A stretch of 64,000 nucleotides of DNA from Zobellia russellii (GTDB lineage Bacteria; Bacteroidota; Bacteroidia; Flavobacteriales; Flavobacteriaceae): the NCBI RefSeq assembly GCF_018728565.1, contig NZ_JACSOI010000004.1:248001-312000 (forward strand). Reading direction: 5' to 3'. The translations under genes and the position numbers were made by a program. The notes under the pieces are model-generated. The model was not told the origin of the DNA. It did not search any database and was given only the letters and a program-made list of their open reading frames with translations. How positions within the stretch are numbered: the stretch's first letter is position 1; every line of letters starts with the position of its first letter. Of this stretch, positions 50,684-59,546 are shown piece by piece.

Positions 50684-51874
50684 CTAAGTAGTTTCTATAT
50701 AATCGAAAACTGTTTCCTGGGTCATTTCATCAGTGCCCGGGGGAACGCGAATAAATCCATCTGCAAGAGCCAAACTAACCAAATCGCCAGAACCGTTTCC
50801 TTTAACTGTTTTGGCCATGAGCTTGCCTTTTTTACATTGTTTGGTAACCTGTACAAATAGTGTTAGAGAAGGATGAGGTTGGATAGCTTCCTCCAAAAAA
50901 ATCTTCTTTTTTTCTACTTCCAACCCAAGTTGTTTTTTTAGCCAAGGTAAAAAGTACACATGATAATTGGCAAAAGTGGAAACGGGGTTTCCGGGAAATG
51001 AGAATATAACTTTCTGCTTTTCCTTTTGGACTCCAAACCAGAAAGGCTTACCTGGGCGTTGGGCAACCCGGTGAAAAACCTTTGTTATACCAAGTTTATC
51101 CATGGCATCGGGAATAAAATCAAACTTCCCTTTTGATACTCCGCCGCTCAGCATTAAAACATCAAAATTATTTATGGCCTTTTCAAGCTCTTTTTCTATT
51201 ATAGCTTGGTTGTCTGCCAAGTGTAAAAGGGTAGGGGTGATTTTTACCCTTTCAAGTGCGGCGAATAAGGATAGTGAATTGGATTTCCTTATCTGATGGG
51301 GCAATGGTTTGTCTTCTACCTCTACAAGTTCGTTTCCCGTAGAGACCACGCAAATTTTAGGAAGCTTTTTTACTGTAACTTTATTTTTTCCTACGGAAGC
51401 TAGTACACCAATTACAGCAGCGGTAATCTCTGTTCCTTTCTTTAATAAAATGGCACCTTCTTTTTCATCTGTGCCTTGGCGATGTATGTTTTGACCCTTG
51501 TTCGGGGTCTTTGAAATAGAAACGTAATCATCTTCGGTTTCTGTTTCTTCGTACATGATAATGGTATCGGCTTGTTCGGGAAGAACGGCACCTGTCATTA
51601 TTTCAAAACAATTGGTGTCTTTGGATAGCGTTTGTTGAGGCACTCCTGCGCTTAACACGCCTTTAATTTTAAAACGAGTAACCCCTTTCTCTATAGCCGA
51701 AAAAGCAATGGCGATTCCATCCTTTGTAGAACGGTTGAACGGAGGAAAATCCCTATCGGCTCTAATATCCTCACTAAGAACCCTTCCTGTACTTTCTAAT
51801 AGAGACACTGTTTCATCACCTAGATTAAGCGTGTGCTGTAATACTTGGTCGTAAGCATTTTCGAAAGAAATCAT
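50684..51874 (-). CDS. moeA: molybdopterin molybdotransferase (MoeA)
   Basis: MoeA inserts molybdate into adenylated molybdopterin, the last common step of cofactor synthesis. Motifs are present: RDFPPFNRSTKDGIAI, FEIMTGAVLPEQADTIIMYE, TGNELVEV, MLSGGVSKGKFDFIPDA, and FSFPGNPVSTF. The 396 residues are normal. It is 22 kb from the moa cluster, on the opposite strand, and follows lepB after 28 bases. Confidence 0.94.
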   Translation of the reverse strand: MISFENAYDQVLQHTLNLGDETVSLLESTGRVLSEDIRADRDFPPFNRSTKDGIAIAFSAIEKGVTRFKIKGVLSAGVPQQTLSKDTNCFEIMTGAVLPEQADTIIMYEETETEDDYVSISKTPNKGQNIHRQGTDEKEGAILLKKGTEITAAVIGVLASVGKNKVTVKKLPKICVVSTGNELVEVEDKPLPHQIRKSNSLSLFAALERVKITPTLLHLADNQAIIEKELEKAINNFDVLMLSGGVSKGKFDFIPDAMDKLGITKVFHRVAQRPGKPFWFGVQKEKQKVIFSFPGNPVSTFANYHVYFLPWLKKQLGLEVEKKKIFLEEAIQPHPSLTLFVQVTKQCKKGKLMAKTVKGNGSGDLVSLALADGFIRVPPGTDEMTQETVFDYIETT

Positions 51875-51902
51875 GTGTAATAATTTTGGCTATAGGTTTA
51901 AA

Positions 51903-53603
51903 TTAACCTTTAGCTTTCTTTTTGTTCCACAACCAACTTCCTACAAAGTATGCTACCAGTGCAATTAGGAAATACTTAAAGTAAGAAACGGGCTCTCCTT
52001 CACCATTTACTGTAGTAAAAATACGGTCCCATCTTGGTTTCCAACTGAAGATACCATCATTAAAATTATCAACACTTAACCATATGAATATAGGTGTGCC
52101 CACAATATGGTTTTCAGGAACGTAGCCCCAAGCTCTACTGTCTTCGGAGTGATCTCGGTTATCACCCATCATCCAATAGTAATCTTGTTTAAATGTATAC
52201 GAATCCGCTACTTGATCGTTAATTTTTATTTGATTGCCCGAAACGCTAATGGTGTTTCCTTCATATTCTCTAATAATCTTTTTATAAAGTGGAAGTACTT
52301 TTAGGTTTAAGGGTACCGTAGCTCCTTTTTGAGGAATGTATATAGGTCCCATTTGATCGTAATTCCATGGGTAATCTGTACTTTGAGGGAAGATGTTTCC
52401 GCCTGGCACTCCTTTTTTCTCTACAATCCGTACAATAGAGTCTAGGGAGGCTTCATTCTTGAGTTGTGCCACCATTTCATCCGTTAGCGGAACAATGCGC
52501 TCAAGACCAGTTTCTTCGGCCAATGAAATAGCATTTTTTCGGGCCACGGAAACAGGAATGCCGCCTTCGTTGGTGTAGACCTCTAATTTACCATCATTAC
52601 GTTGTCTATAGCCTTTAACGTATTTCTGAATACCGTTAAGTTGCTGTTGGTTTAATGAGTTGATGATGTACTTTCTGCTCCAGCCAGTTGCACCTACTTT
52701 TTCCAATAATGTAGAAGAAACTCCTTTACTGGAGTATAGTGCATAATCATATTGAGGTTTGGCACGGTCCGATAGTTGTAACTGTTTTCCGTTAATGTAC
52801 ACATAGCCATCTATGACCGCCAATGAATCTCCGGGAATACCTACACAACGCTTAACGTAATTGGATTTTTTGTCAATAGGTTTAATAACCCCTTTTTCTT
52901 TTTTAAAGAATTGGCGAACCGTATCTGCGGGCCAACTGAATACGACAATATCGTTTCGGTCTACTTTTGTAAAGCCGGGAATTCTGAAATAGGGCAACTG
53001 AGGTTTGTTCAAATACGACTTTACACCAAGTATGGGTAGGGTATCATGTACCATGGGAGCTGCAACCGTGGTCATTGGGGTTCTGGCACCGTAGTGAAAT
53101 TTACTCACGAACAACAGATCGCCAACACGTAATGTACGCTCCAAAGAAGGTGTTGGAATTACGTAAGGTTGAATGAAATAGGTGTGAACCAAAGTGGCGG
53201 CAATAATGGCAAAAGCAATTGAACTGACCCATTCGCCGGTTGCTGTTTTAGGTTGAAGACTTCGGTCTTTAATGTATTTAACATCTAAAGCATAATTTAC
53301 ATAGTAGATATAAAACCCTAAAGTAAGCAATACCAGCCAGGTGTCTGCAGTGCTATTTCGTCCAAAGCTACGTATGGTTTCGATCCATACAATAGGAAAC
53401 ATGAGAAGGTTGATAATTGGGATGAACAATAGTATAGTCCACCATTTAGGGCGATTGATGATTTGCATCAATACAATAGCGTTGTACACCGGGATGGCCG
53501 CTTCCCAAGCTTTTCTACCTGCTTTTACATATAATTTCCAGGTTCCTGCAAAATGGATAATCTGAATGACCAGAATAAAAAGTAACCACTGTGTTGCGTC
53601 CAT
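51903..53603 (-). CDS. lepB: signal peptidase I, long form
   Basis: LepB cleaves signal peptides at the outer face of the inner membrane. The catalytic serine is Ser153 in IPTPSLERTLRVGD and the lysine is Lys251 in YVKRCVGIPGDSL. The C-terminal MMGDNRDHSEDSRAWGYVP box is intact. The 566 residues exceed most enzymes: about 110 residues of membrane domain (DUF5684 type) come first, and about 240 residues separate the lysine from the MGDNRD box. A last membrane segment (about 545-560) ends the protein. Long forms are known in Bacteroidota. Confidence 0.93.
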   Translation of the reverse strand: MDATQWLLFILVIQIIHFAGTWKLYVKAGRKAWEAAIPVYNAIVLMQIINRPKWWTILLFIPIINLLMFPIVWIETIRSFGRNSTADTWLVLLTLGFYIYYVNYALDVKYIKDRSLQPKTATGEWVSSIAFAIIAATLVHTYFIQPYVIPTPSLERTLRVGDLLFVSKFHYGARTPMTTVAAPMVHDTLPILGVKSYLNKPQLPYFRIPGFTKVDRNDIVVFSWPADTVRQFFKKEKGVIKPIDKKSNYVKRCVGIPGDSLAVIDGYVYINGKQLQLSDRAKPQYDYALYSSKGVSSTLLEKVGATGWSRKYIINSLNQQQLNGIQKYVKGYRQRNDGKLEVYTNEGGIPVSVARKNAISLAEETGLERIVPLTDEMVAQLKNEASLDSIVRIVEKKGVPGGNIFPQSTDYPWNYDQMGPIYIPQKGATVPLNLKVLPLYKKIIREYEGNTISVSGNQIKINDQVADSYTFKQDYYWMMGDNRDHSEDSRAWGYVPENHIVGTPIFIWLSVDNFNDGIFSWKPRWDRIFTTVNGEGEPVSYFKYFLIALVAYFVGSWLWNKKKAKG

Positions 53604-53712
53604 TTGTATTTTTATTTTTAAGTGCCGCTCTAAAAATCTATAACCTATAAATTATTGAATTTCAAGGCGTCTATTGCAAGTAAGCTTAATTCTTGTTTAA
53701 ATATTGTATGTA

Positions 53713-54414
53713 TTAACCAAGGTTTAACACATCTTTCATAGAGAAAATACCGGTTTTCCCCACAATCCATTCAGCTGCAATAACAGCGCCAAGGGCAAAA
53801 CCTTCCCTGTTATGTGCAGTATGCTTAATTTCTATGGAATCTACTTTACTACTGTAATCTATACTATGTGTACCTGGTGTTGTTCCAATTCTTTTTGACA
53901 CGATAGGTATTTCACCTGCCGGAGCGTTTTCAAGTTTCCACGCACTGTAGTTGGTGTTGTTAATGATGCCTTCTGCAAGGGTAATGGCAGTACCGCTGGG
54001 TTCGTCCAACTTCTGGGTATGGTGAATTTCTTCCATGGACACTTTGTACTGGTCTAAATTCATCATCATTTTAGCAAGGTATTCATTGAGCTCAAAGAAC
54101 ACGTTTACCCCTAGACTAAAGTTAGAAGCGTATATAAAAGCACCTTTGTTTTTTTTACATATTGATACGGCATCATTATACTTGTCCAACCATCCTGTAG
54201 TGCCCGATATTACCGGAACGCCGTTTTCAAAACACTTGGTAAGATTACCGTAAGCGGCACTGGGCATACTAAAATCAATGGCAACATCCATTTCTGAAAA
54301 ATTAATATCTACTGTATCAACATCCACTTTTGCTACAATGGTGTGATTTCTTTCTAGGGCGATTTTTTCAATCATCTTGCCCATTTTACCGTATCCGAAT
54401 AGTGCTATTTTCAA
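53713..54414 (-). CDS. dapB: 4-hydroxy-tetrahydrodipicolinate reductase
   Basis: DapB reduces the dipicolinate precursor for lysine and diaminopimelate synthesis. The nucleotide loop ALFGYGKMGKMIE is at the start, with the IDFSMPSA segment, VISGTTGW, and the active-site EIHHTQKLDEPSGTAITLAE; GFALGAVIAAEWIVGK ends the protein. The 233 residues are normal. The start is a TTG; the segment right after it matches the family start. A 9-base inverted repeat lies upstream, between this gene and the DUF5683 gene. Confidence 0.94.
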   Translation of the reverse strand: MKIALFGYGKMGKMIEKIALERNHTIVAKVDVDTVDINFSEMDVAIDFSMPSAAYGNLTKCFENGVPVISGTTGWLDKYNDAVSICKKNKGAFIYASNFSLGVNVFFELNEYLAKMMMNLDQYKVSMEEIHHTQKLDEPSGTAITLAEGIINNTNYSAWKLENAPAGEIPIVSKRIGTTPGTHSIDYSSKVDSIEIKHTAHNREGFALGAVIAAEWIVGKTGIFSMKDVLNLG

Positions 54415-54431
54415 TTTGTATAATTGTTTCG

Positions 54432-54464
54432 GTAACTATTTGTAATTGGTTAGATAATAGTTAC
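54432..54464. repeat. 9-bp inverted repeat upstream of dapB
   Basis: GTAACTATT (54432-54440) and AATAGTTAC (54456-54464) are perfect complements with a 15-base loop, in the 55 bases between the DUF5683 stop and the dapB start. It could be a weak terminator, an attenuator or an operator. Confidence 0.45.
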
Positions 54465-54469
54465 TTGTG

Positions 54470-55108
54470 TTAAAATTTTATTATCAGTGCCATCCCGTAG
54501 TTGGGGTTATTGGTCACAGGGTCTAAATCTAAAAAAGGTTCCATGTCAAAGCTCAAGTCATCATCTATATTGAACTGCTTTAAATGCGCATCAACATTGG
54601 CATCAACAATATTTAAAGCGTAAAGTGCTATGGAAACAAGAAGTAACAAATCACGGTCTCGCTGAAAATTTTCTTGTTCGTTCTGTAAATCGTCAAGCCC
54701 TAAGAGCGGTCCGCTACCCGTATTGTTCGGGTCGTAAAATTCATCATCTGTAAAGCCAGCTTTTCGTCTTTTAAAAGCGGTTCGCACACGCTGGTAATTA
54801 TTGTTGTTCCAAGTATAACCATAAACGGCAGCTCCAATGGCTCCATATACAATGGGAACTTTCCAGTAACGTTTGTTGTAAACTTGACCTAGCCCAGGGA
54901 TTACTGCGGATAAAAAAGCTGCTTTACTTGGGGCAAGCGGATTGATTTTTACCCTTTCTTTTTTAAGTGTGTCCACCACAATGATACCCTCTTCTGCCAA
55001 ATCTGTTTGAAGCGAGTCTACCTCTTTATTTTTTGCCGTTTCCTCTTGAGCAGTAACGGTTAACGTAAAAAGTGAAATAAAAACAAGGGCTAGCAGGGAT
55101 TTACTCAC
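54470..55108 (-). CDS. DUF5683-family membrane protein
   Basis: The 212 residues have a signal peptide (SKSLLALVFISLFTLTVTAQE), a charged stretch, and a DUF5683 domain with SKAAFLSAVIPGLGQVYNKRYW followed by membrane segments; family members are found beside parB in flavobacteria. The function is unknown. The start is a GTG that overlaps the parB stop by 8 bases, so translation is coupled. Confidence 0.85.
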   Translation of the reverse strand: MSKSLLALVFISLFTLTVTAQEETAKNKEVDSLQTDLAEEGIIVVDTLKKERVKINPLAPSKAAFLSAVIPGLGQVYNKRYWKVPIVYGAIGAAVYGYTWNNNNYQRVRTAFKRRKAGFTDDEFYDPNNTGSGPLLGLDDLQNEQENFQRDRDLLLLVSIALYALNIVDANVDAHLKQFNIDDDLSFDMEPFLDLDPVTNNPNYGMALIIKF

Positions 55109-56003
55109 CTAGAATCAATTTTTTAATTCGTCTAAACTCCTCTTGAGAATGAAAGGGAATTGTTATTTTACCGTTTCCTTTTTCGGTTGCGGAAATATCT
55201 ACTTTTACCGAAAGATGATCCGTAAACGGTTTAATGTTTCCTTGAACAAACTCAGGGGTTTTTGAAACTTTTTTTGCCGGTTTTTCGGGAGCGTCACCTT
55301 CATGATACGCTTTTACGGCACGTTCGGTATCACGAACAGAAAGGTTCTGACTTATAATTTTTTCGTATAAATCTATCTGATCGCCCTTCTTTTCTATGTT
55401 TACCAAGGCACGACCGTGGCCCATGCTTAAAAACCCGTCCCTAATACCGGTTTGTATAATAGGATCTAACCTTAAAAGACGTAAATAGTTAGTTATGGTA
55501 GAGCGTTTTTTTCCTACGCGATCACTTAATTTTTCTTGGGTCAGCTGAATTTCATCCAATAACCTTTGGTACGAAAGTGCAATTTCAATAGGGTCTAAAT
55601 CTTGACGTTGAATATTTTCAACCAAAGCCATCTCCAATGATTCTTGGTCATCGGCAATACGTATATAGGCCGGAATAGTGGTAAGCCCCGCTAATTTTGA
55701 AGCACGGCACCTTCTTTCCCCAGAAACCAACTGATATTTGTTGAAATCTAATTTACGAACGGTAATAGGTTGTATAACGCCTAATTGACCTATAGAAATA
55801 GCAAGTTCGTTCAAGGCCTCGTCATTGAAATTAGAACGTGGTTGAAACGGGTTCATTTCAATAGACTCAATATCTAGCTCTACAATATTGCCAACTACTT
55901 TATCCGCATTCTTGTCCGCTGCGGATTGAATATCGTTTTCAGGATCTTTTAATAGAGCGGAGAGTCCGCGGCCTAGTGCTTGTTTTTTTGTTGCTTTCGC
56001 CAT
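55101..56003 (-). CDS. parB: chromosome partitioning protein ParB
   Basis: ParB binds parS and spreads on DNA with CTP to organise origin segregation. The CTP-binding motifs are visible: the SIGQLGVIQPITVRKL segment and the GERRCRASKLAG box, with an HTH region including LSDRVGKKRSTITNYLRLLRL. The 300 residues are normal. It overlaps parA by 1 base (TAATG) and DUF5683 by 8 bases. The nearest candidate parS is not convincing. Confidence 0.95.
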   Translation of the reverse strand: MAKATKKQALGRGLSALLKDPENDIQSAADKNADKVVGNIVELDIESIEMNPFQPRSNFNDEALNELAISIGQLGVIQPITVRKLDFNKYQLVSGERRCRASKLAGLTTIPAYIRIADDQESLEMALVENIQRQDLDPIEIALSYQRLLDEIQLTQEKLSDRVGKKRSTITNYLRLLRLDPIIQTGIRDGFLSMGHGRALVNIEKKGDQIDLYEKIISQNLSVRDTERAVKAYHEGDAPEKPAKKVSKTPEFVQGNIKPFTDHLSVKVDISATEKGNGKITIPFHSQEEFRRIKKLILGE

Positions 56004-56776
56004 TAAGCTATCTCTTTGTTTTTCTTGACTACTTCATGGGCCAAGTTTAGGTAATTTGTAGCTCCCTTACTGCTTGCGTCATATTTTATAATGCTTTCTC
56101 CGTAGCTAGGAGCTTCGCTTAACCGTACGTTACGCTGAATTATAGTATCAAAAACCATATCTGCAAAATGTTTACGTACTTCCTCTACCACTTGGTTAGA
56201 CAGTCGTAAACGTGAATCGTACATGGTCAACAACATGCCTTCAATATCCAAATTGGCATTGTGAATCTTTTGAACACTTTTTATAGTATTCAAAAGCTTG
56301 CCAAGTCCCTCCAGTGCAAAATACTCGCATTGTATAGGAATTATAACGGAGTCTGCCGCAGTAAGAGCGTTCAATGTAAGTAGGCCTAGGGAAGGAGCGC
56401 AATCGATCAAGATATAATCGTAGCTGTCCCTAAGCTCGGATATTGCTCTTTTCATCATGTATTCCCGTTGATCCTTGTCTACCAATTCAATTTCAATGGC
56501 AACCAAGTCAATATGTGCGGGAATTAAATCTAAATTAGGGGAATCTGTAGTTATAATAGCCTCTTTGGCCGTTTTGGTATGCTCAAGTAGTTGGTAAGTG
56601 CCATATTCAACACTCTCTACATCAATGCCCAATCCCGATGTGGCATTTGCCTGGGGGTCTGCATCTATTAGCAATACCTTCTTTTCCAAAACACCTAAGG
56701 AAGCTGCTAAATTAACTGTTGTTGTGGTTTTACCCACTCCTCCTTTTTGATTCGCAATAGCAATAATCTTGCCCAT
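56003..56776 (-). CDS. parA: chromosome partitioning ATPase ParA (Soj)
   Basis: ParA is a Walker-type ATPase that moves ParB complexes. The deviant Walker A KGGVGKTTTTVNLAA, the aspartate LIDADPQANATSG, and YILIDCAPSLGLLTLNAL are complete. The 257 residues fit the Soj type that lacks a long N-terminal HTH. It leads a transcript parA-parB-DUF5683-dapB-lepB-moeA on the minus strand. Confidence 0.96.
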   Translation of the reverse strand: MGKIIAIANQKGGVGKTTTTVNLAASLGVLEKKVLLIDADPQANATSGLGIDVESVEYGTYQLLEHTKTAKEAIITTDSPNLDLIPAHIDLVAIEIELVDKDQREYMMKRAISELRDSYDYILIDCAPSLGLLTLNALTAADSVIIPIQCEYFALEGLGKLLNTIKSVQKIHNANLDIEGMLLTMYDSRLRLSNQVVEEVRKHFADMVFDTIIQRNVRLSEAPSYGESIIKYDASSKGATNYLNLAHEVVKKNKEIA

Positions 56777-57192
56777 TATCAGTCTGAGTTAGGGGGTAAA
56801 AATACGATTATTTACAATGCTATTGAAACCATTTTGTTAACACAAAGTGAATAAGTGTGGCCTTTTGCGTTAAAGTTCGTTAACTGAAAGTGTCTTTTTT
56901 TGAAATTTAGGGTTTCTAAAGCACTCCTTTTTACGGCTAATTTTACGCCAGAGTAAATATGATATTCCTAATAAGTGATTTAAGTGAAACCAGTAGGCTA
57001 AAATCATAAAACATGTAAGTATTTGAAATTAAATTAATTACAATGTTTCGTGTGGATTTTTAGTTCATGATGCGAGAAAAACATTTTTCGAGCTTTGTAG
57101 GGTGGTCAAGCACAAATAGAATCTAATTCTAAAAACCGAATTTGTTATTAACAATGGAAATTACGGAAGTGCAATACGGATGTAAAACCTGC
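56777..57192. other. intergenic region upstream of parA, no gene seen
   Basis: These 416 bases are AT-rich and have no convincing open frame, tRNA or riboswitch. They hold the parA promoter region (a TATTTTTA element about 18 bases before the ATG) and the end of the upstream DivIC-like gene. A TGTTTC-GTGTGG sequence at about 57043 has a parS-like half site but matches the full parS in only about ten of sixteen positions. Confidence 0.6.
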
Positions 57193-57522
57193 TTATTTTT
57201 CTTTAATTTTTAAACTGTCTTCGTATTCAATAAGATAAATTTCTTCATTCTTTTTTTTGAGGAAATATTGCTCTCTTGCAAATTTTTCCAGTTCCTCTGG
57301 GTCGGATAATTTTTCTAGGATTTTTTTATCGTTGGCAATTTCATCCTTTAAAAACTCTTGTTGTTTTTCAAGTTTTTCAATTTCCTTTTTTAGTTCTAAA
57401 TGAATGAGTAGGGAGTTGGTGTCAAAAAACAACATCCATATCACAAAAACGGTCAGCACCAATACATACATATTGGTGAGTATACCAAACCATTTTTTCT
57501 TTCGTAAATCTTTGAATCCCAT
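57193..57522 (-). CDS. septum formation initiator (DivIC/FtsB-like) protein
   Basis: This 109-residue protein has one membrane segment (about 14-33) and then a coiled coil (about 36-80) rich in Glu and Lys, followed by FAREQYFLKKKNEEIYLIEYED. It matches the DivIC/FtsB family that stabilises the divisome. Function is inferred. It follows udk on the same strand after 4 bases. Confidence 0.85.
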   Translation of the reverse strand: MGFKDLRKKKWFGILTNMYVLVLTVFVIWMLFFDTNSLLIHLELKKEIEKLEKQQEFLKDEIANDKKILEKLSDPEELEKFAREQYFLKKKNEEIYLIEYEDSLKIKEK

Positions 57523-57526
57523 TTTT

Positions 57527-58135
57527 CTAAGTTAGTTTCTCGTTGATAATTGTTCGTACAATATCAACTGCAACTGTGTTATATTTATTGTTGGGTATAA
57601 TAATATCTGCATATTCTTTGCTAGGCTCTATAAATTGAAGATGCATGGGTTTAATATTAGATTGATATTTGTCTAGCGTTTCATCTAAATTCCATCCCCG
57701 TTCGTTTACATCTCGTTTTAACCTCCTAATCAGTCTTTCATCAGAATCGGCATGGACAAATATTTTAATATCCATCATTTTACGGAGTAGGGAGTTGGTT
57801 AAAATAAGAATACCCTCAACAATCAATACTTTGGTAGGGTGCACGGGAACGGTCTTGTCTGTACGGTTACACTCAAGAAATGAGTATACGGGCTGTTTTA
57901 TGGAATGTCCTGACTTCAATAATTTTAGGTGCTCTTCCAGCAGGCTGAAATCAATAGATTGGGGGTGGTCAAAATTGGTTTTTCTTCGCTCTTCCAAAGA
58001 CAATTCTGAAAGGTCGTTATAATAAGAATCTTGGGAGATTACCCCAACTTCGCCCTCCGGTAACGAGTCTATAATTTGGTTTACTACTGTTGTTTTTCCA
58101 CAACCGGTACCTCCGGCTATTCCTATTATCAGCAT
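57527..58135 (-). CDS. udk: uridine kinase
   Basis: Udk phosphorylates uridine and cytidine for pyrimidine salvage. The phosphate loop GIAGGTGCGKTTVVNQ, the acceptor region SQDSYYNDL, and FVHADSDERLIRRLKRDVNERG are typical. The 202 residues are normal. A TATTTTTG element lies 17 bases before the ATG. Confidence 0.95.
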   Translation of the reverse strand: MLIIGIAGGTGCGKTTVVNQIIDSLPEGEVGVISQDSYYNDLSELSLEERRKTNFDHPQSIDFSLLEEHLKLLKSGHSIKQPVYSFLECNRTDKTVPVHPTKVLIVEGILILTNSLLRKMMDIKIFVHADSDERLIRRLKRDVNERGWNLDETLDKYQSNIKPMHLQFIEPSKEYADIIIPNNKYNTVAVDIVRTIINEKLT

Positions 58136-58152
58136 GCTCTTAAATTTTTTGT

Positions 58153-58160
58153 CAAAAATA
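58153..58160 (-). promoter_or_regulatory. -7 element before udk
   Basis: Minus-strand TATTTTTG, 17 bases before the ATG at 58135. No -33 TTG at the usual spacing. Confidence 0.4.
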
Positions 58161-58232
58161 CATATTTGTGAACCAATTATAGGTTTATACTTAAAAGGAA
58201 CTTTTGTTAATGTCCTTTCCTAGTCGAATACG

Positions 58233-58240
58233 TACTTTTG
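58233..58240 (+). promoter_or_regulatory. -7 element abutting the MFS transporter start
   Basis: TACTTTTG ends 4 bases before the ATG at 58245. At usual spacing the mRNA would begin at the ATG. A TTTG lies 26 bases upstream, longer than usual. Confidence 0.4.
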
Positions 58241-58244
58241 CACC

Positions 58245-59453
58245 ATGCAGAATGATAATGTGAAACCCAATTTTGAATTTATAGCCTTAATGGCTTCCTT
58301 AATGTCTATCGTGGCGTTGGCAATTGATGCTTTATTGCCCGCGTTATCGCACATAGGCATAACTATAAATAGCTTGGATCCATTGGAAAATCAGTTGTTG
58401 ATTACCATGATTTTTTTGGGTCTTGGAGTAGGGCAATTGTTTTTTGGACCTTTATCCGATAGCTATGGCAGAAAACCTGTAGTGTATATTGGTTTTACCG
58501 TTTTTGCGGTGGCAAGTGTAATTTGTGTTTTAGCGCCCACATTGGAAATCATGATTGTGGGGCGCATACTACAAGGTATTGGACTATCTGCACCTAGAAC
58601 TATTGCTATTTCTATTATAAGGGATACTTATAAGGGAGATTATATGGCAAAAATAATGTCTTTCGTTACCGCTTTTTTCATTTTGGTCCCTGTTGTGGCG
58701 CCAGCTATTGGTAAGTGGATTATGGATGCTTTTGGTTGGGAGTATATATTTTATATTCAACTGTTCTTTGGCCTAGTAGTGGCTATTTGGTTTTGGAAAC
58801 GACAGCCCGAAACATTAAAACCTCAATTTAAAATACCCTTTTCCATGTCCGTTTTTGTTAGCGGAACAAAAGAGTTTGTAAAGCATAAGGAAACCGTTGC
58901 GTTTACATTTGCTTCCGGGTTTGTAACAGGAGCGTTCTTGGTGTATTTGAGTTCATCGCAACATGTGTTTGAAGATCAATATGGAATGGTAGAGAACTTT
59001 CCGTACATTTTTGCAGGCCTTGCCTGTTCTGTAGGGCTTTCCACATTTCTGAACGGTACATTGGTCATTCGTTTTGGCATGCGTCGTTTGGCTCTTGCCG
59101 CTATGAGCGCATTTTGTATCATTGCTCTAACCTATGTGGTGGTGTTTTGGGGAAAACCCAATCCGAGCGTACCTGTTTTGGTAGCCTTTTTATTCGTTCA
59201 ATTTTTATGTTTGGGATTTTTATGGGGGAATTTTAGGTCCATAGCCATGGAGCCCATAGGTCATATTGCAGGTATTGGGGCGGCTATAAACGGTTTTATT
59301 TCAACACTACTTTCCGTGCCCATAGCAAATTATATAGGAGGGTTTGTGCAAGATACCGTGTGGCCTATGTTTGCCGGTCTTGCGGTATGCGGACTCCTTT
59401 CTTTAGGGACTATTCTTTTGGTTACGAAAAGAAGAATTGTTGCCACGGCATAA
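58245..59453 (+). CDS. MFS drug-efflux transporter (Bcr/CflA type)
   Basis: This 402-residue protein has 12 membrane segments. The family signature is GVGQLFFGPLSDSYGRKPVVY (motif A) and the segment RILQGIGLSAPRTIAISIIRD follows, as in Bcr/CflA drug exporters. The actual substrate is unknown. It stands alone, divergent from udk, with a terminator shared with acs. Confidence 0.9.
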   Translation: MQNDNVKPNFEFIALMASLMSIVALAIDALLPALSHIGITINSLDPLENQLLITMIFLGLGVGQLFFGPLSDSYGRKPVVYIGFTVFAVASVICVLAPTLEIMIVGRILQGIGLSAPRTIAISIIRDTYKGDYMAKIMSFVTAFFILVPVVAPAIGKWIMDAFGWEYIFYIQLFFGLVVAIWFWKRQPETLKPQFKIPFSMSVFVSGTKEFVKHKETVAFTFASGFVTGAFLVYLSSSQHVFEDQYGMVENFPYIFAGLACSVGLSTFLNGTLVIRFGMRRLALAAMSAFCIIALTYVVVFWGKPNPSVPVLVAFLFVQFLCLGFLWGNFRSIAMEPIGHIAGIGAAINGFISTLLSVPIANYIGGFVQDTVWPMFAGLAVCGLLSLGTILLVTKRRIVATA

Positions 59454-59481
59454 GTTGTATGACTTTGTAAACGAAAAATAA

Positions 59482-59526
59482 AAAACCGGCAAAAGGTGAA
59501 TCTTCTAATTCACTTCTGCCGGTTTT
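59482..59526. terminator. bidirectional terminator between MFS and acs genes
   Basis: A 10-base outer stem (AAAACCGGCA at 59482-59491 with TGCCGGTTTT at 59517-59526) and an inner pairing with one bulge (around TGAA/TTCA) form a long hairpin between convergent genes, with A/T tracts on both sides. Confidence 0.75.
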
Positions 59527-59546
59527 CTATAATATCCGCACTCTAA

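Noticed and set aside
57043-57058. parS-like sequence near parA (TGTTTC followed by GTGTGG)
   Set aside because: Only about ten of sixteen bases match the parS consensus and the symmetry is lost, so it is not a supportable ParB site.
57040-57060. DnaA box (TGTGGATTT) suggesting an origin near parA
   Set aside because: Seven of nine bases and a single copy, with no dnaA gene or DnaA-box cluster nearby.
57071-57092. Possible GAAAAA/TTTTTC hairpin in the parA upstream region
   Set aside because: Only six base pairs with a loop of about two bases and mismatches on both sides.
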